A stretch of 64,000 bases of DNA from Caldicellulosiruptor morganii (GTDB lineage: Bacteria; Bacillota; Thermoanaerobacteria; Caldicellulosiruptorales; Caldicellulosiruptoraceae): the NCBI RefSeq assembly GCF_026810225.1, contig NZ_CP113865.1:1074001-1138000 (forward strand), given 5' to 3'. A program made the translations under genes and the position numbers. Below are positions 50,332-58,957 of the stretch, piece after piece (position 1 is the stretch's first letter; every line of letters starts with the position of its first letter). The notes under the pieces were generated by a model. The model ran no database searches and was not told the DNA's origin. It saw only the letters and a list, made by a program, of their open reading frames with translations.

Positions 50332-50616
50332 AGAAAATGAAGTAGCCCGAAAAGGAACTCTGCCGTGTACGTTACGAGATGGTGAAGTTCCAGGCCAACA
50401 CCATCATAAAAGGGAATCCGGAGTCCAATAGTGGCGCATAGGCTTCCCACCCAGGGCTTTTGCTTGGGTGATAAACAGGAAGTAATGCAAAGCTATTGGC
50501 AGGATACCCACCTGCTGAGGCAGGGTCTGGGAAACTCCCTGAGGACGGCATGGTGGAGTTCCTGGTAAAAAGACTGCAAAAGGCCCATAAAGTTTAAATG
50601 GGTCTTTTATTTTTTG
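50332..50616 (+). ncRNA. ssrS: Probable 6S RNA
   Basis: 6S RNA binds RNA polymerase by imitating an open promoter. The 5' part GGAACTCTGCCGTG (50354-50367) resembles the conserved 6S start, and pairs with ACGGCA (50545-50550) plus GGAGTTCC (50555-50562), giving a closing stem around a long, interrupted rod. Inside is a hairpin CACCCA/TGGGTG (50448-50470). A terminator (GGCCCAT/ATGGGTC, 50582-50604, then T run) ends it. Position before tcdA (yrvM) recalls the Bacillus bsrA neighbourhood. No protein gene fits here. Identification rests on structure and context, not on a covariance search. Confidence 0.72.
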
Positions 50617-50648
50617 TGCTCTTGAATTTAAATGAAAGGGGAGTTAAT

Positions 50649-51371
50649 GTGGATACAACTGATATATTTCAAAGAACTATAATGCTGATAGGACAGGAAG
50701 AGTTTGAAAGGTTATCAAGGGTATGTATTGCTGTATGTGGACTTGGTGGGGTTGGAAGCTTTGCGTTTGAAGCACTTGTAAGATGCGGAATACAAAATTT
50801 TGTTATAATAGACAGAGATAATGTGTCAGTTTCAAATTTGAACAGACAGTTAATAGCTACTATGTCTAATATAGGAAAATCAAAGGTTGATGTCTCTTGC
50901 AACAGAGCTTTGGATATAAATCCTTTTGTGAATGTAGTTAAAGTAAAAGAGGAAATTACTCCTGATAATGTTGAAAAATTGTTTGGTGATATTAAGGTAG
51001 ATTATATAGTTGATGCGATTGATGATGTACCCGCAAAGATTGCACTAATAAAATTCGCAACTTCAAGAGGGATTGGAATAATAAGCAGTATGGGAATGGG
51101 TAACAGGCTAAATCCAACTTTGTTGAGGATCGCAGATATATACTCTACCAGGAACTGTCCACTTGCTAAGAAGATAAGGAATATACTCAGAAAAGAGGGA
51201 ATAGCAAAATTAAAAGTGGTCTACTCAGAGGAAAAGCCAATCAAGCCAGATCATAGATTTTTAAAAGAAGAGACACAAAAAAGGCATGTTCCTGGAAGCA
51301 TTTCATTTGTCCCACCTGTTGCAGGATTTTTAATGGCTTATGAGGTTGTGAAAGATATATTGGGATGGTAG
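50649..51371 (+). CDS. tcdA: tRNA threonylcarbamoyladenosine dehydratase
   Basis: ThiF/E1-like enzyme that cyclises t6A37 in tRNA to ct6A using ATP. The 240-residue protein has the nucleotide loop CGLGGVGSFAFEALVR, DRDNVSVSNLNRQ and the VDAIDDVPAK stretch. The frame is open from 50598, but that part is the 6S terminator; GTG 50649 behind AAAGGGGAG is the start. Confidence 0.92.
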   Translation: MDTTDIFQRTIMLIGQEEFERLSRVCIAVCGLGGVGSFAFEALVRCGIQNFVIIDRDNVSVSNLNRQLIATMSNIGKSKVDVSCNRALDINPFVNVVKVKEEITPDNVEKLFGDIKVDYIVDAIDDVPAKIALIKFATSRGIGIISSMGMGNRLNPTLLRIADIYSTRNCPLAKKIRNILRKEGIAKLKVVYSEEKPIKPDHRFLKEETQKRHVPGSISFVPPVAGFLMAYEVVKDILGW

Positions 51372-51443
51372 AAAAATTGCTATACAATTGGATGTTTATT
51401 TATGTTAAAATATCAAAAAAAGACTGATAAACGGAGGATATGT

Positions 51444-51878
51444 TTGGCAATGAGTACATATAAATTTGCAAGAACATTTAGAGGATTTAAGCCCAGTTCT
51501 GTAATTGAATATATCAGCAACCTTGAGAGGACATATGAAAAAGAAATAAAAGAAAAACAGGAAACAATTTCAGAACTTCAGAGAGAGAATGAGGAGTTAA
51601 AAAAGAAACTCAGCAAGCTTGAAGAAGAATTTTCAAAATTAAATGATCAAAAAATTAAGATTGCAGAACTGTTAATTATAGCACAAGAGAAAGCAGAAAG
51701 TATTGTTTCCAAGGCTATAGAAGAAGGGGAGAATAAGAAAAAAGCATTGCTTGAGGAGATTGAACAGCATGAAAAAACATTGCAAAGTTTGAAAGAAGAG
51801 ATTAGGAGAATAAAAAGTGAACTTCAGCTGGTAATAAACAGGTTTGAAAATGAAGCAAAAGAGGAGAGTTTGAATTAA
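51444..51878 (+). CDS. DivIVA-like coiled-coil protein
   Basis: A 144-residue protein starting TTG 51444 (or ATG 51450). The short N-terminal stretch YKFARTFRGFKPSSVIEYI resembles the DivIVA/GpsB N-domain, and the rest (about 25-140) is one long charged coiled coil. GGAGG (51433-51437) favours the TTG. A role in cell division or pole organisation is possible but not shown. Confidence 0.65.
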   Translation: MAMSTYKFARTFRGFKPSSVIEYISNLERTYEKEIKEKQETISELQRENEELKKKLSKLEEEFSKLNDQKIKIAELLIIAQEKAESIVSKAIEEGENKKKALLEEIEQHEKTLQSLKEEIRRIKSELQLVINRFENEAKEESLN

Positions 51879-51896
51879 AATTCTCTCCTCTTTTTG
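51861..51896 (+). terminator. Terminator at the end of the coiled-coil gene
   Basis: GAGGAGAG (51861-51868) pairs with CTCTCCTC (51883-51890), then TTTTT. The stem overlaps the last codons and the stop. Confidence 0.85.
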
Positions 51897-51944
51897 CATA
51901 TTGTTTTTTTTACTTTTATTGACCGATGAGAGGGTATAACAAAG

Positions 51945-52527
51945 TTGTACGTGTTATCTGATAGAGAGCAGTTAAAAAAGATATTTAAAGATAACTTTGT
52001 TGATGCTATTAAAAAAAGGGTAAAAAAATATTAGAAGTAGATTTAGAAAAAAAAACAGAACAAAAAAAGAACATCTTATATTTCTGGAATCTCAGCTTGA
52101 ATCACTTTTTGATTATATCATTCTGTATTCAGATTGTCCAGATAATCTTGTGAGGTTTTGTAATTTAGTGATGGTTTTGCAAAATGAACTTGGGAATGGT
52201 TTAAAAAAGGTTTTAGAAAAGAAGCACCTGATTATACTATTTTTAGATAATGCTATTTATAGAAATCTCAATGAGATCAGTTCAAAGGTTATAGATGTGG
52301 GATTTTCACCTCAAAATACTGTAAATATTACTCACTTAGTTCTTGAAAGTAACAGTAAAATTACTTTAAACTTGTTTTTTCAAAGAACTGTTGAAGATAT
52401 TGAAGGAAATCTTGTGGTTGAAAAAGAGGTTAAAGAAGAAAGTATGTACTGTACTTCAATGGAACCTGATCTTTTGTATGTTTATCCTCTCATTGCTACA
52501 TTAAAAGTACTGTTTCAGTTAATTTAA
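51945..52527 (+). pseudogene. Unknown protein gene broken at two A7 tracts
   Basis: Three frames join into one sensible protein of about 195 residues. The first reads from TTG 51945 (GAGAGGG upstream) through YVLSDREQLKKIFKDNF to a stop at 52032. The second continues ILEVDLEKKTEQKK. The third runs EHLIFLESQLESLFDYIIL to the TAA at 52525. Each join falls in a run of exactly seven A (52022-52028 and 52062-52068) and needs one more A. The longest intact piece starts at GTG 52150 (125 codons). No family recognised. It precedes an SSB-like gene. Confidence 0.6.
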
Positions 52528-52596
52528 AAGTCTAAAAACACAAATTTTTGAATAGGATAAAAATAAACAGAAAAAATACGAAAGGATGGTATTGCC

Positions 52597-53241
52597 ATGC
52601 CTCAAAATCCTTTGGATAACAATAAAGTTTACCTGTGCGGCAAAGTTATAACTCCTTTTGCTTTTAGTCACGAAAGTTTTGGTGAAAAGTTTTTTACTTT
52701 CAAACTTGAAGTGCCAAGACTTTCTCAGCAGAAGGATATATTAATCATAACTGTATCTGACAGACTTTTGATAAATATTAATCTCGATGAAGGGAGCCTC
52801 ATAGAAGTAATTGGTCAATTTAGATCTTACAATAATCCATCAAATGTGGGCAACAGGCTTATTCTCACCGTCTTTGCAAGAGATATAAAAAATATAGAAA
52901 ATGTTGATCCTGCTAAGAATATTAATGAAATATTTTTAAATGGCTATGTTTGTAAAAAACCTCAATATCGAACTACTCCATTGGGAAGAGAAATAACAGA
53001 CATATTGCTGGCTGTAAACAGACTTTATGGAAAATCCGATTATATTCCCTGTATTGCATGGGGTAGAAACGCAAGATATGCAAGTACTTTCCAAATAGGA
53101 GATAATATAAAGGTGTGGGGAAGGGTACAAAGCAGAGACTATCAAAAAAGGTTAGAGAATGGCGAAATTGAAACAAGAACTGCATACGAGGTGTCAATTT
53201 TCAAGCTTGAGAAGGTTGAAAGTGACCAGTCAAAAAGCTAA
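52597..53241 (+). CDS. Single-stranded-DNA-binding-like protein with two OB folds
   Basis: A 214-residue protein of two successive OB-fold domains (about 8-98 and 105-205). The first starts NKVYLCGKVI, and the second has IFLNGYVCKKPQYR, then PLGREITDILLAVNR and IPCIAWGRNARYA, which is typical SSB/PriB text. It lacks the acidic C-terminal tip that SSB uses to call partners. It is likely a second, specialised ssDNA binder found in Clostridia rather than the main replication SSB. Confidence 0.8.
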   Translation: MPQNPLDNNKVYLCGKVITPFAFSHESFGEKFFTFKLEVPRLSQQKDILIITVSDRLLININLDEGSLIEVIGQFRSYNNPSNVGNRLILTVFARDIKNIENVDPAKNINEIFLNGYVCKKPQYRTTPLGREITDILLAVNRLYGKSDYIPCIAWGRNARYASTFQIGDNIKVWGRVQSRDYQKRLENGEIETRTAYEVSIFKLEKVESDQSKS

Positions 53242-53333
53242 ATTTCCTTTAAAAAGATTTTTGATATGGATATTCACATGAAAATGTGATAAAATCTTAA
53301 AAAGTGACAAAAGAAAAAAAAGAGGTGTATTGA

Positions 53334-53870
53334 TTGAATTTTCCTAATTCACTTACCATTTTGAGATTTTTATTAATTCCGCTCTTTGTGTTAGCTTTTT
53401 TTTCAAACATTAAATACAAATACATGATTGCAATAGGGATCTTTTTACTTTCAGGCTTGACTGATATTCTGGATGGTTTTATTGCACGCCGTTATAATAT
53501 GGTTACAAAATTTGGTAAACTTTTTGACCCTCTGGCAGACAAATTAATGATACTTACTGTTCTGTGGTGTTTTGTTTATAAAAACTACATTCCATCTATT
53601 ATCTTTTACATTGTCCTGGTTAAAGAACTTTTTATGATTTTAGGCTCAGCTATTTTGTATGGGCGGATAAAGATAGTGGTATCGGCTAATATATATGGGA
53701 AGATTGCTACTTTTTTGTTTTATGTTGCTATAATATCTATTCTTTTAAAAATAAAAATCTCGATATATATTTTAATGATGGCAGTGATATTTGCAATATT
53801 TGCATTTGTAGTATATAGTATGAAATATTTAAGTGAATATAAAAAACTGAGGAGCACCTCCAATGAATAA
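53334..53870 (+). CDS. pgsA: CDP-diacylglycerol-glycerol-3-phosphate 3-phosphatidyltransferase
   Basis: Makes phosphatidylglycerol phosphate. The 178-residue membrane enzyme carries the complete CDP-alcohol transferase motif, from DILDGFIARR through GKLFDPLADK (pattern D-x2-DG-x2-AR-x8-G-x3-D-x3-D). TTG start with AGAGGTG upstream. Confidence 0.93.
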   Translation: MNFPNSLTILRFLLIPLFVLAFFSNIKYKYMIAIGIFLLSGLTDILDGFIARRYNMVTKFGKLFDPLADKLMILTVLWCFVYKNYIPSIIFYIVLVKELFMILGSAILYGRIKIVVSANIYGKIATFLFYVAIISILLKIKISIYILMMAVIFAIFAFVVYSMKYLSEYKKLRSTSNE

Positions 53871-53915
53871 GAAGTATTTAAATGAGAAAAGATAGAAATA
53901 GGAGGTGCTTTTGTT

Positions 53916-54278
53916 ATGAGTGAAAAGACAGAAGAAAGAAAATATGCAAGCTGGCTTGGCATTATTGTAAGATTTGTGGTAGCTTCTTTTATGATGCTTT
54001 TGATGCAAATAATCTATCCAAACTTCGTTTTTAGCAACTGGATGATAGGAATAGCTTTAATTGCTGCAATATCTGTGATAACATATATAATTGAAAGAAT
54101 TACTACTCTTTATCGAACACCAATTGGCAGAGGAATTATTGCTTTTTTAGTAACATTTGGAGTGCTGTACTTTGCTAATATGTCAGTTCCAGGGATAAAA
54201 GTGCCTTTTGTTGCTAATTTGATAACTTCATTTGTTGTTGGGATGTTTGATATTTTCCTACCGGACAGAGTGTTTTGA
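53916..54278 (+). CDS. Small four-helix membrane protein
   Basis: A 120-residue protein with about four membrane helices (roughly 14-36, 41-62, 73-93, 95-115). It resembles the DUF2512/holin-like small membrane proteins of Firmicutes, with no catalytic motif visible. GGAGGTG precedes the ATG. It lies between pgsA and the AIR-synthase-like gene. Function unknown. Confidence 0.7.
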   Translation: MSEKTEERKYASWLGIIVRFVVASFMMLLMQIIYPNFVFSNWMIGIALIAAISVITYIIERITTLYRTPIGRGIIAFLVTFGVLYFANMSVPGIKVPFVANLITSFVVGMFDIFLPDRVF

Positions 54279-54304
54279 TTTTTTTGCTAAAGGGGGTCTT
54301 TTAT

Positions 54305-55282
54305 TTGGAAATAGGAAAAATACCTATTGAGATATTGAATAAACATGTATTTGAGTCAAAAATAACAAGAGACGATGTTTTACTTGGTCCAGATATCGGA
54401 GAAGATTCAGCGGCTGTAGATATAAAAGGCGATATTGCTGTTATCACTACAGATCCAATTACAGCAACAAGCTATATGGCTGGTTATCTTTCAGTGGTTG
54501 TTGTTTGCAATGATTTAGCTGCAGCAGGTGCCGAGCCTGTGGGAGTGCTTTCTACCATTCTCATGCCGCCAGAAAGTACTCAGGATGAGTTTGTTCAAAT
54601 CTTACGGGAGATAAAAGAAGCATGTAGAAGATTCAATGTACAGCTATTGGGTGGGCACAGTGAAGTATCGCCTGTTGTTACCAAACCTTTAATTGTTTCA
54701 ACAGGCTTTGGCAGGGTGCAGAAGGATTTGCTTATCTCAACTAAAGGCGCAAAAGCAGGTGATAAAATTATCATTACAAAAACGCTGGGGATAGAAGGGA
54801 CATTAATACTTTACAATAAAGAAAAAGAAAAACTCAGGGAAGTTTTAACTCCTCAAGAAATAACAGAAATAGAAGATTATATAAACAGACTGAGTGTAAT
54901 AGAAGAAGGGTTGATTGCAAGAAAGTATGCAACTTCTATGCACGACATTACCGAAGGAGGGCTTTTTGGAGCGATCTATGAGGTCTGTAAGGCTTCAAAA
55001 AAGGGCGCAAAAATCTATGAGGACAAAATTGTCTTGAGCAGCAGTGTTAAAAAAGTTTCTTCCTTTTTCAATTTAGACTTGTATAGACTTATTTCAAGTG
55101 GAAGTATGTTGATTACCACGAATAAAGAGGATATTCTAATTTCTGAACTTAAAGGAAAAGGGATTGAATGCTGTATTATTGGAGAAATTGTTGAAGACCC
55201 AAAAATAGAGTTTGTAAGTTCAAATGGTAAAAGTATTCTTATAGATAACTTTCCAGTTGATGAAATTTACAAAGTTGTTTAA
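54305..55282 (+). CDS. AIR-synthase-related (PurM/HypE superfamily) protein
   Basis: A 325-residue ATP-binding protein of the PurM superfamily, close to HypE-like stand-alone forms. Visible segments: GPDIGEDSAAVDIKGD, the VVVCNDLAAAGAEPVGVLS helix, LGGHSEVSP and HDITEGGLFGAIYE. No hydrogenase-maturation genes are near, and the C-terminus lacks the HypE PRIC motif, so its reaction is unknown. TTG 54305 behind AAAGGGGG is the start; the frame open from 54275 overlaps the previous gene. Confidence 0.82.
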   Translation: MEIGKIPIEILNKHVFESKITRDDVLLGPDIGEDSAAVDIKGDIAVITTDPITATSYMAGYLSVVVVCNDLAAAGAEPVGVLSTILMPPESTQDEFVQILREIKEACRRFNVQLLGGHSEVSPVVTKPLIVSTGFGRVQKDLLISTKGAKAGDKIIITKTLGIEGTLILYNKEKEKLREVLTPQEITEIEDYINRLSVIEEGLIARKYATSMHDITEGGLFGAIYEVCKASKKGAKIYEDKIVLSSSVKKVSSFFNLDLYRLISSGSMLITTNKEDILISELKGKGIECCIIGEIVEDPKIEFVSSNGKSILIDNFPVDEIYKVV

Positions 55283-55300
55283 GAAGGGGTAGAGAAAAGG

Positions 55301-55972
55301 ATGAAAATACTTGTCATTGATGATGATATAAAAATTTGTGAGGTAATAAAATTATATTTGGAAAAAGAAGGTTTTGATATAATAATGGCTCATAATGGTA
55401 CTGATGGTATAAATATGTTCAAACAAGAAATGCCTGATTTAGTAATACTTGACATAATGCTGCCTAAGAAAGATGGGTATGAAGTGTGTAGAGAAATCAG
55501 AAAAATTAGCAACATTCCAATTATAATGCTCACAGCAAAAGGAGAGACATTTGATAAAGTGCTGGGGTTGGAGCTTGGAGCAGATGATTATATTGTCAAG
55601 CCATTTGACCCCAAAGAGCTTATTGCAAGAATAAAGGCTGTGCTCAGAAGAACCCAGGGTGAGGTAAACGACGAAAAGGTGGTGGTCTATCCCAATCTTA
55701 CTATCAATTTGACTACATATGAGGTGAAACTTGAGGACAGGGTTATAGAAATGCCTCCTAAGGAGATAGAGCTTCTATATTTTTTAGCTTCTCACCCAAA
55801 TAAAGTATTTACGCGTGAGCAACTTCTTGACAATATTTGGGGATACAACTTTATGGGCGATACCAGAACAGTTGACGTTCATATAAAGAGAATAAGGGAA
55901 AAGATAGAAAAGGACAAATATCCTTGGCGTATTAAAACCGTTTGGGGTGTGGGTTATAAGTTTGAGATTTAA
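55301..55972 (+). CDS. OmpR-family response regulator
   Basis: A 223-residue regulator with receiver domain (phospho-acceptor Asp51 in LDIMLPKKDG) and a winged helix ending in DTRTVDVHIKRIREKI. With the kinase and HtrA protease next to it, the set recalls the WalRK/YycFG neighbourhood, though WalK-type PAS domains are missing from the kinase. AAGGGG upstream. Confidence 0.9.
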   Translation: MKILVIDDDIKICEVIKLYLEKEGFDIIMAHNGTDGINMFKQEMPDLVILDIMLPKKDGYEVCREIRKISNIPIIMLTAKGETFDKVLGLELGADDYIVKPFDPKELIARIKAVLRRTQGEVNDEKVVVYPNLTINLTTYEVKLEDRVIEMPPKEIELLYFLASHPNKVFTREQLLDNIWGYNFMGDTRTVDVHIKRIREKIEKDKYPWRIKTVWGVGYKFEI

Positions 55973-56000
55973 ATTCATTTTCTCAGGGATGTGAAAAAAA

Positions 56001-57404
56001 TTGAAATCAATATATTTCAGGTTTGTTATTATATACACAATCATAATTGTTATGGGCTTTTTAATCTTTGGCACCATACTTAACAATCTTACCGAGAATT
56101 ATTTTATTTCTCAAAAGCAGACTCAGCTTGTTCGTGAAGCAGAAAAAATTGCAACAGGTCTTGCCTTGTGGTATATTACAGGTTTTTTAGAAAAGGACAG
56201 GCTCAGGTTTGAAATAAACTTTTTACGGGATTACTTAAATGCGTCAATATTGATGATAAATAGAAATGCAAATATTGTTCTGACATCTGATGATCAGGTA
56301 TTTTTAAATGTTTCCATTCTTCAAAAAATTAGAGATAAAGTTTTTAGTGGTAGTATCTCTGTGGAAAAGATTCTGGTAGGAAATATTGTAAAAAAGGAGT
56401 ATCTCGTAATTGGATACCCTGTTGTAATAAACAATCAAGTGGTTTCTGGGCTTTTGCTGGTCACCTCTACAGATGATATTCGCAAAGCCCTCAGGATGTA
56501 CAATAGGATAATATGGATTATTACATTGTTTGAGGTTATACTGGTCCTTATTATAACGTATGCTCTTACCAAGAGAATTATCACCCCGATAAAGAAACTT
56601 GCAAGTATCTCCAGAAAGATTGCTGAGGGAGATTTTTCAGAAAAGCCTCCTGTACCACTTAATGGTAATGACGAGATTGCGGAGCTTATAGCTTCTTTTA
56701 ATTACATGACAGAAAAGTTAGAAAACTTGGAGATGATGAGAAAAAGTTTTATATCAAATGTTTCACATGAGCTCCGGTCTCCACTTACCTCTATAAGAGG
56801 GTTTATTGAGGGGATACTTGACAGAACAATACCTGATGACAGGAGAGATTTCTATTTAAATCTGGTAAGAGAAGAAGTCATCAAGCTTAACAACTTAATA
56901 AATCAGCTATTAGAATTGTCAAGGCTTGAATGGGGAAAGATAAATTTAAACATGACTGCATTTAAGATTTATTCTGTTGTGGCGGAAGAGTTAATCAAAT
57001 TTGAACAGAGAATTGAAGAAAAAAACATAGAAGTATTTCTGGAAGTGGATGAAAACCTTGTTGTAAAAGCAGATAAAGATTTAATCAGTAGAGTAGTTCA
57101 TAATCTGTTGGACAATGCAATAAAGTATAACAAGGTGGGGGGAAAGATATTTATATACTCAGAAGTGGACAATAATAAAGCATATATTACAATTGAAGAC
57201 ACTGGTATTGGCATTCCCGAAAAGCTTCAGAAGCTAATATGGGAAAGATTTTACAAGGTGGATGAATCTCGTAGCCTTGAAAAAGGTGTAGGGCTGGGAC
57301 TTTCTATTGTGAAAGAAATTATAAAGCTCCACAAACAAAACATATGGGTTGAGAGCCAGGAAGGTGTGGGTACAAAATTTACTTTTACCCTTGATTTAAA
57401 ATAA
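56001..57404 (+). CDS. Membrane sensor histidine kinase
   Basis: A 467-residue kinase with helices at about 5-27 and 170-190 around an outside sensor domain, a HAMP linker (190-240), HisKA with His256 (NVSHELRSPL) and a HATPase domain. No PAS domain. TTG start; its ribosome site (AGGGATG) is weak. Pairs with the upstream regulator and probably controls the protease gene that follows. Confidence 0.9.
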   Translation: MKSIYFRFVIIYTIIIVMGFLIFGTILNNLTENYFISQKQTQLVREAEKIATGLALWYITGFLEKDRLRFEINFLRDYLNASILMINRNANIVLTSDDQVFLNVSILQKIRDKVFSGSISVEKILVGNIVKKEYLVIGYPVVINNQVVSGLLLVTSTDDIRKALRMYNRIIWIITLFEVILVLIITYALTKRIITPIKKLASISRKIAEGDFSEKPPVPLNGNDEIAELIASFNYMTEKLENLEMMRKSFISNVSHELRSPLTSIRGFIEGILDRTIPDDRRDFYLNLVREEVIKLNNLINQLLELSRLEWGKINLNMTAFKIYSVVAEELIKFEQRIEEKNIEVFLEVDENLVVKADKDLISRVVHNLLDNAIKYNKVGGKIFIYSEVDNNKAYITIEDTGIGIPEKLQKLIWERFYKVDESRSLEKGVGLGLSIVKEIIKLHKQNIWVESQEGVGTKFTFTLDLK

Positions 57405-57415
57405 TTTTTATCATT

Positions 57416-57432
57416 TGTTAACAGTTCGTTAA
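57416..57432 (+). promoter_or_regulatory. WalR/PhoP-type direct repeat before htrA
   Basis: TGTTAA-CAGTT-CGTTAA fits TGTWAH-N5-TGTWAH with one mismatch. It lies just upstream of a weak -35 (TTTTCA, 57438-57443) that is 17 bp from TATAAT (57461-57466), the place expected for an activator of OmpR type. Confidence 0.5.
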
Positions 57433-57496
57433 TAATTTTTTCAAAAACAAGAGGTAAAATTATAATTGAAAATAAAGCATAAGAGGTGAGGATGAG

Positions 57497-58720
57497 ATGT
57501 CTGATAAATTTGATTTTGAAACTCCAAACTTTCAGCCATCATACAGCCCTATTAACTTTGAAATTCCCAAGACCATAAGGAAGAAGAAATCTATAAAAGA
57601 GTATCTATTTGCAGGTTTTATAGGAGGTTTGATTGGTGCACTTTTGGTTTCAATTATATTTATGGGATATTTTGGAACAAGCTTATCAAATTTCAAAAGT
57701 GATGTAAACTCAGTTATAAGCGGTCTTAACTTAGAAGGTTCAAATAACTCAGCACCTGTCACCAAAACAGTGATTTTAAATTCAGGTAGCAGTTCATTTG
57801 TCACAGATGTTGCCAAAAAAGTTGGTCCAGCTGTAGTTGGAATCAAAAACAAAGGCACTGTTTACAACTGGTGGACAGATGAAAAACAAGAGATTACAAT
57901 TGGTGAAGGTTCGGGCGTTATTATCAGCAAGGATGGCTATATTGTCACAAATAACCATGTTGTATCAGGTGCAAAGAACATTTCGGTTATTCTCTCGGGT
58001 GAAAAAGAAGTGCCGGCAACAATTATTGGAACAGATGCACTCAGTGACATTGCAGTCGTAAAGATTGACCCAAAATATGTCAAAGCTGTTGCACCACTCG
58101 GAGACTCTTCAAAAGTTCAGGTAGGTGAGTTTGTTGTTGCGATAGGAAATCCTCTGGGTCAGGAGTTTGCTGGTACTGTTACATTTGGTGTTGTAAGTGC
58201 AGTGAACAGGAAACTTGATATGGGGAACGGTGTCCAAATACCATTGATACAAACCGATGCAGCAATAAATCCGGGAAATAGTGGTGGAGCACTTGTAAAT
58301 AGTAGTGGGCAGGTAATAGGAATAAATACTGCCAAGATATCTCAAACAGGTGTTGAAGGAATGGGATTTGCTATACCCATCAACTATGTAAAGCCAATTG
58401 TTAATGACTTGATTAAATACAAAAAAGTTTTAAGACCTACAATAGGAATTTCTGTTATGGAGTATTATGACAGAAGCGGAAATGTTATGGGTTTGTATAT
58501 CTCAAAAGTGTATTCGGGGACAGGTGCAGCAAAAGCAGGTCTTAAAGAAGGAGATGTAATTTTGCAGATAGATGGTAAAAAAGTAACCACATTTTCTGAT
58601 ATTCAATCCATCCTCTCTACTCATAAAATTGGAGATGTAATCACTATTAGAGTATTACGGGATGGTCAAACTAAGGATTTCAAAGTAACACTTGGAACAC
58701 CGGTAAATACAAATGATTAG
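57497..58720 (+). CDS. htrA: HtrA/DegP-like membrane serine protease
   Basis: Surface quality-control protease. The 407-residue protein has a cytoplasmic N-tail (1-35), one membrane anchor (about 37-60), a trypsin-like domain with the triad His154 (NNHVV), Asp184 (SDIAVVKID) and Ser262 (NPGNSGGA), and one PDZ domain (about 315-400). GAGGTGAGGATGAG before the ATG. It follows a two-component system that probably regulates it. Confidence 0.95.
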   Translation: MSDKFDFETPNFQPSYSPINFEIPKTIRKKKSIKEYLFAGFIGGLIGALLVSIIFMGYFGTSLSNFKSDVNSVISGLNLEGSNNSAPVTKTVILNSGSSSFVTDVAKKVGPAVVGIKNKGTVYNWWTDEKQEITIGEGSGVIISKDGYIVTNNHVVSGAKNISVILSGEKEVPATIIGTDALSDIAVVKIDPKYVKAVAPLGDSSKVQVGEFVVAIGNPLGQEFAGTVTFGVVSAVNRKLDMGNGVQIPLIQTDAAINPGNSGGALVNSSGQVIGINTAKISQTGVEGMGFAIPINYVKPIVNDLIKYKKVLRPTIGISVMEYYDRSGNVMGLYISKVYSGTGAAKAGLKEGDVILQIDGKKVTTFSDIQSILSTHKIGDVITIRVLRDGQTKDFKVTLGTPVNTND

Positions 58721-58761
58721 GCAAATATTTAGAATTGCAATCAAAAAAAACTTATCAGAAA

Positions 58762-58803
58762 AGAGACCTTCGTTTGAATCAGGACGGAAGGTCTCTTTTT
58801 TTG
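58762..58803 (+). terminator. Terminator after htrA
   Basis: AGAGACCTTCGT (58762-58773) pairs with ACGGAAGGTCTCT (58784-58796) with a one-base bulge, followed by T7. Confidence 0.85.
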
Positions 58804-58860
58804 TATATAATTATTTCGAATATTATAAGCTGCTTTTCTAAATTTGTTCACAATTAATTA

Positions 58861-58890
58861 TTGACATACAGGCAATTACTTTGATAATAT
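58861..58890 (+). promoter_or_regulatory. Promoter of the purine permease gene
   Basis: TTGACA (58861-58866) with GATAAT 16 bp or TAATAT 18 bp downstream. The leader to the GTG start is about 65 bases and shows no purine-riboswitch core. Confidence 0.65.
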
Positions 58891-58957
58891 GTATCTGTAA
58901 TATCCAAACATTCGGATTTACAATAAAAAAAATGTTCGAGGAAAGGTGGTATGATTT

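Noticed and set aside
50231-50431. Open frame of 66 codons before tcdA
   Set aside because: It runs through the promoter and 5' half of the 6S-like RNA, has no ribosome site and no protein-like composition.
50332-50616. Cobalamin riboswitch or another leader RNA
   Set aside because: GGGAATCCGG at first recalls the cobalamin element, but no B12 box follows, the RNA has its own terminator, and tcdA has no link to cobalamin.
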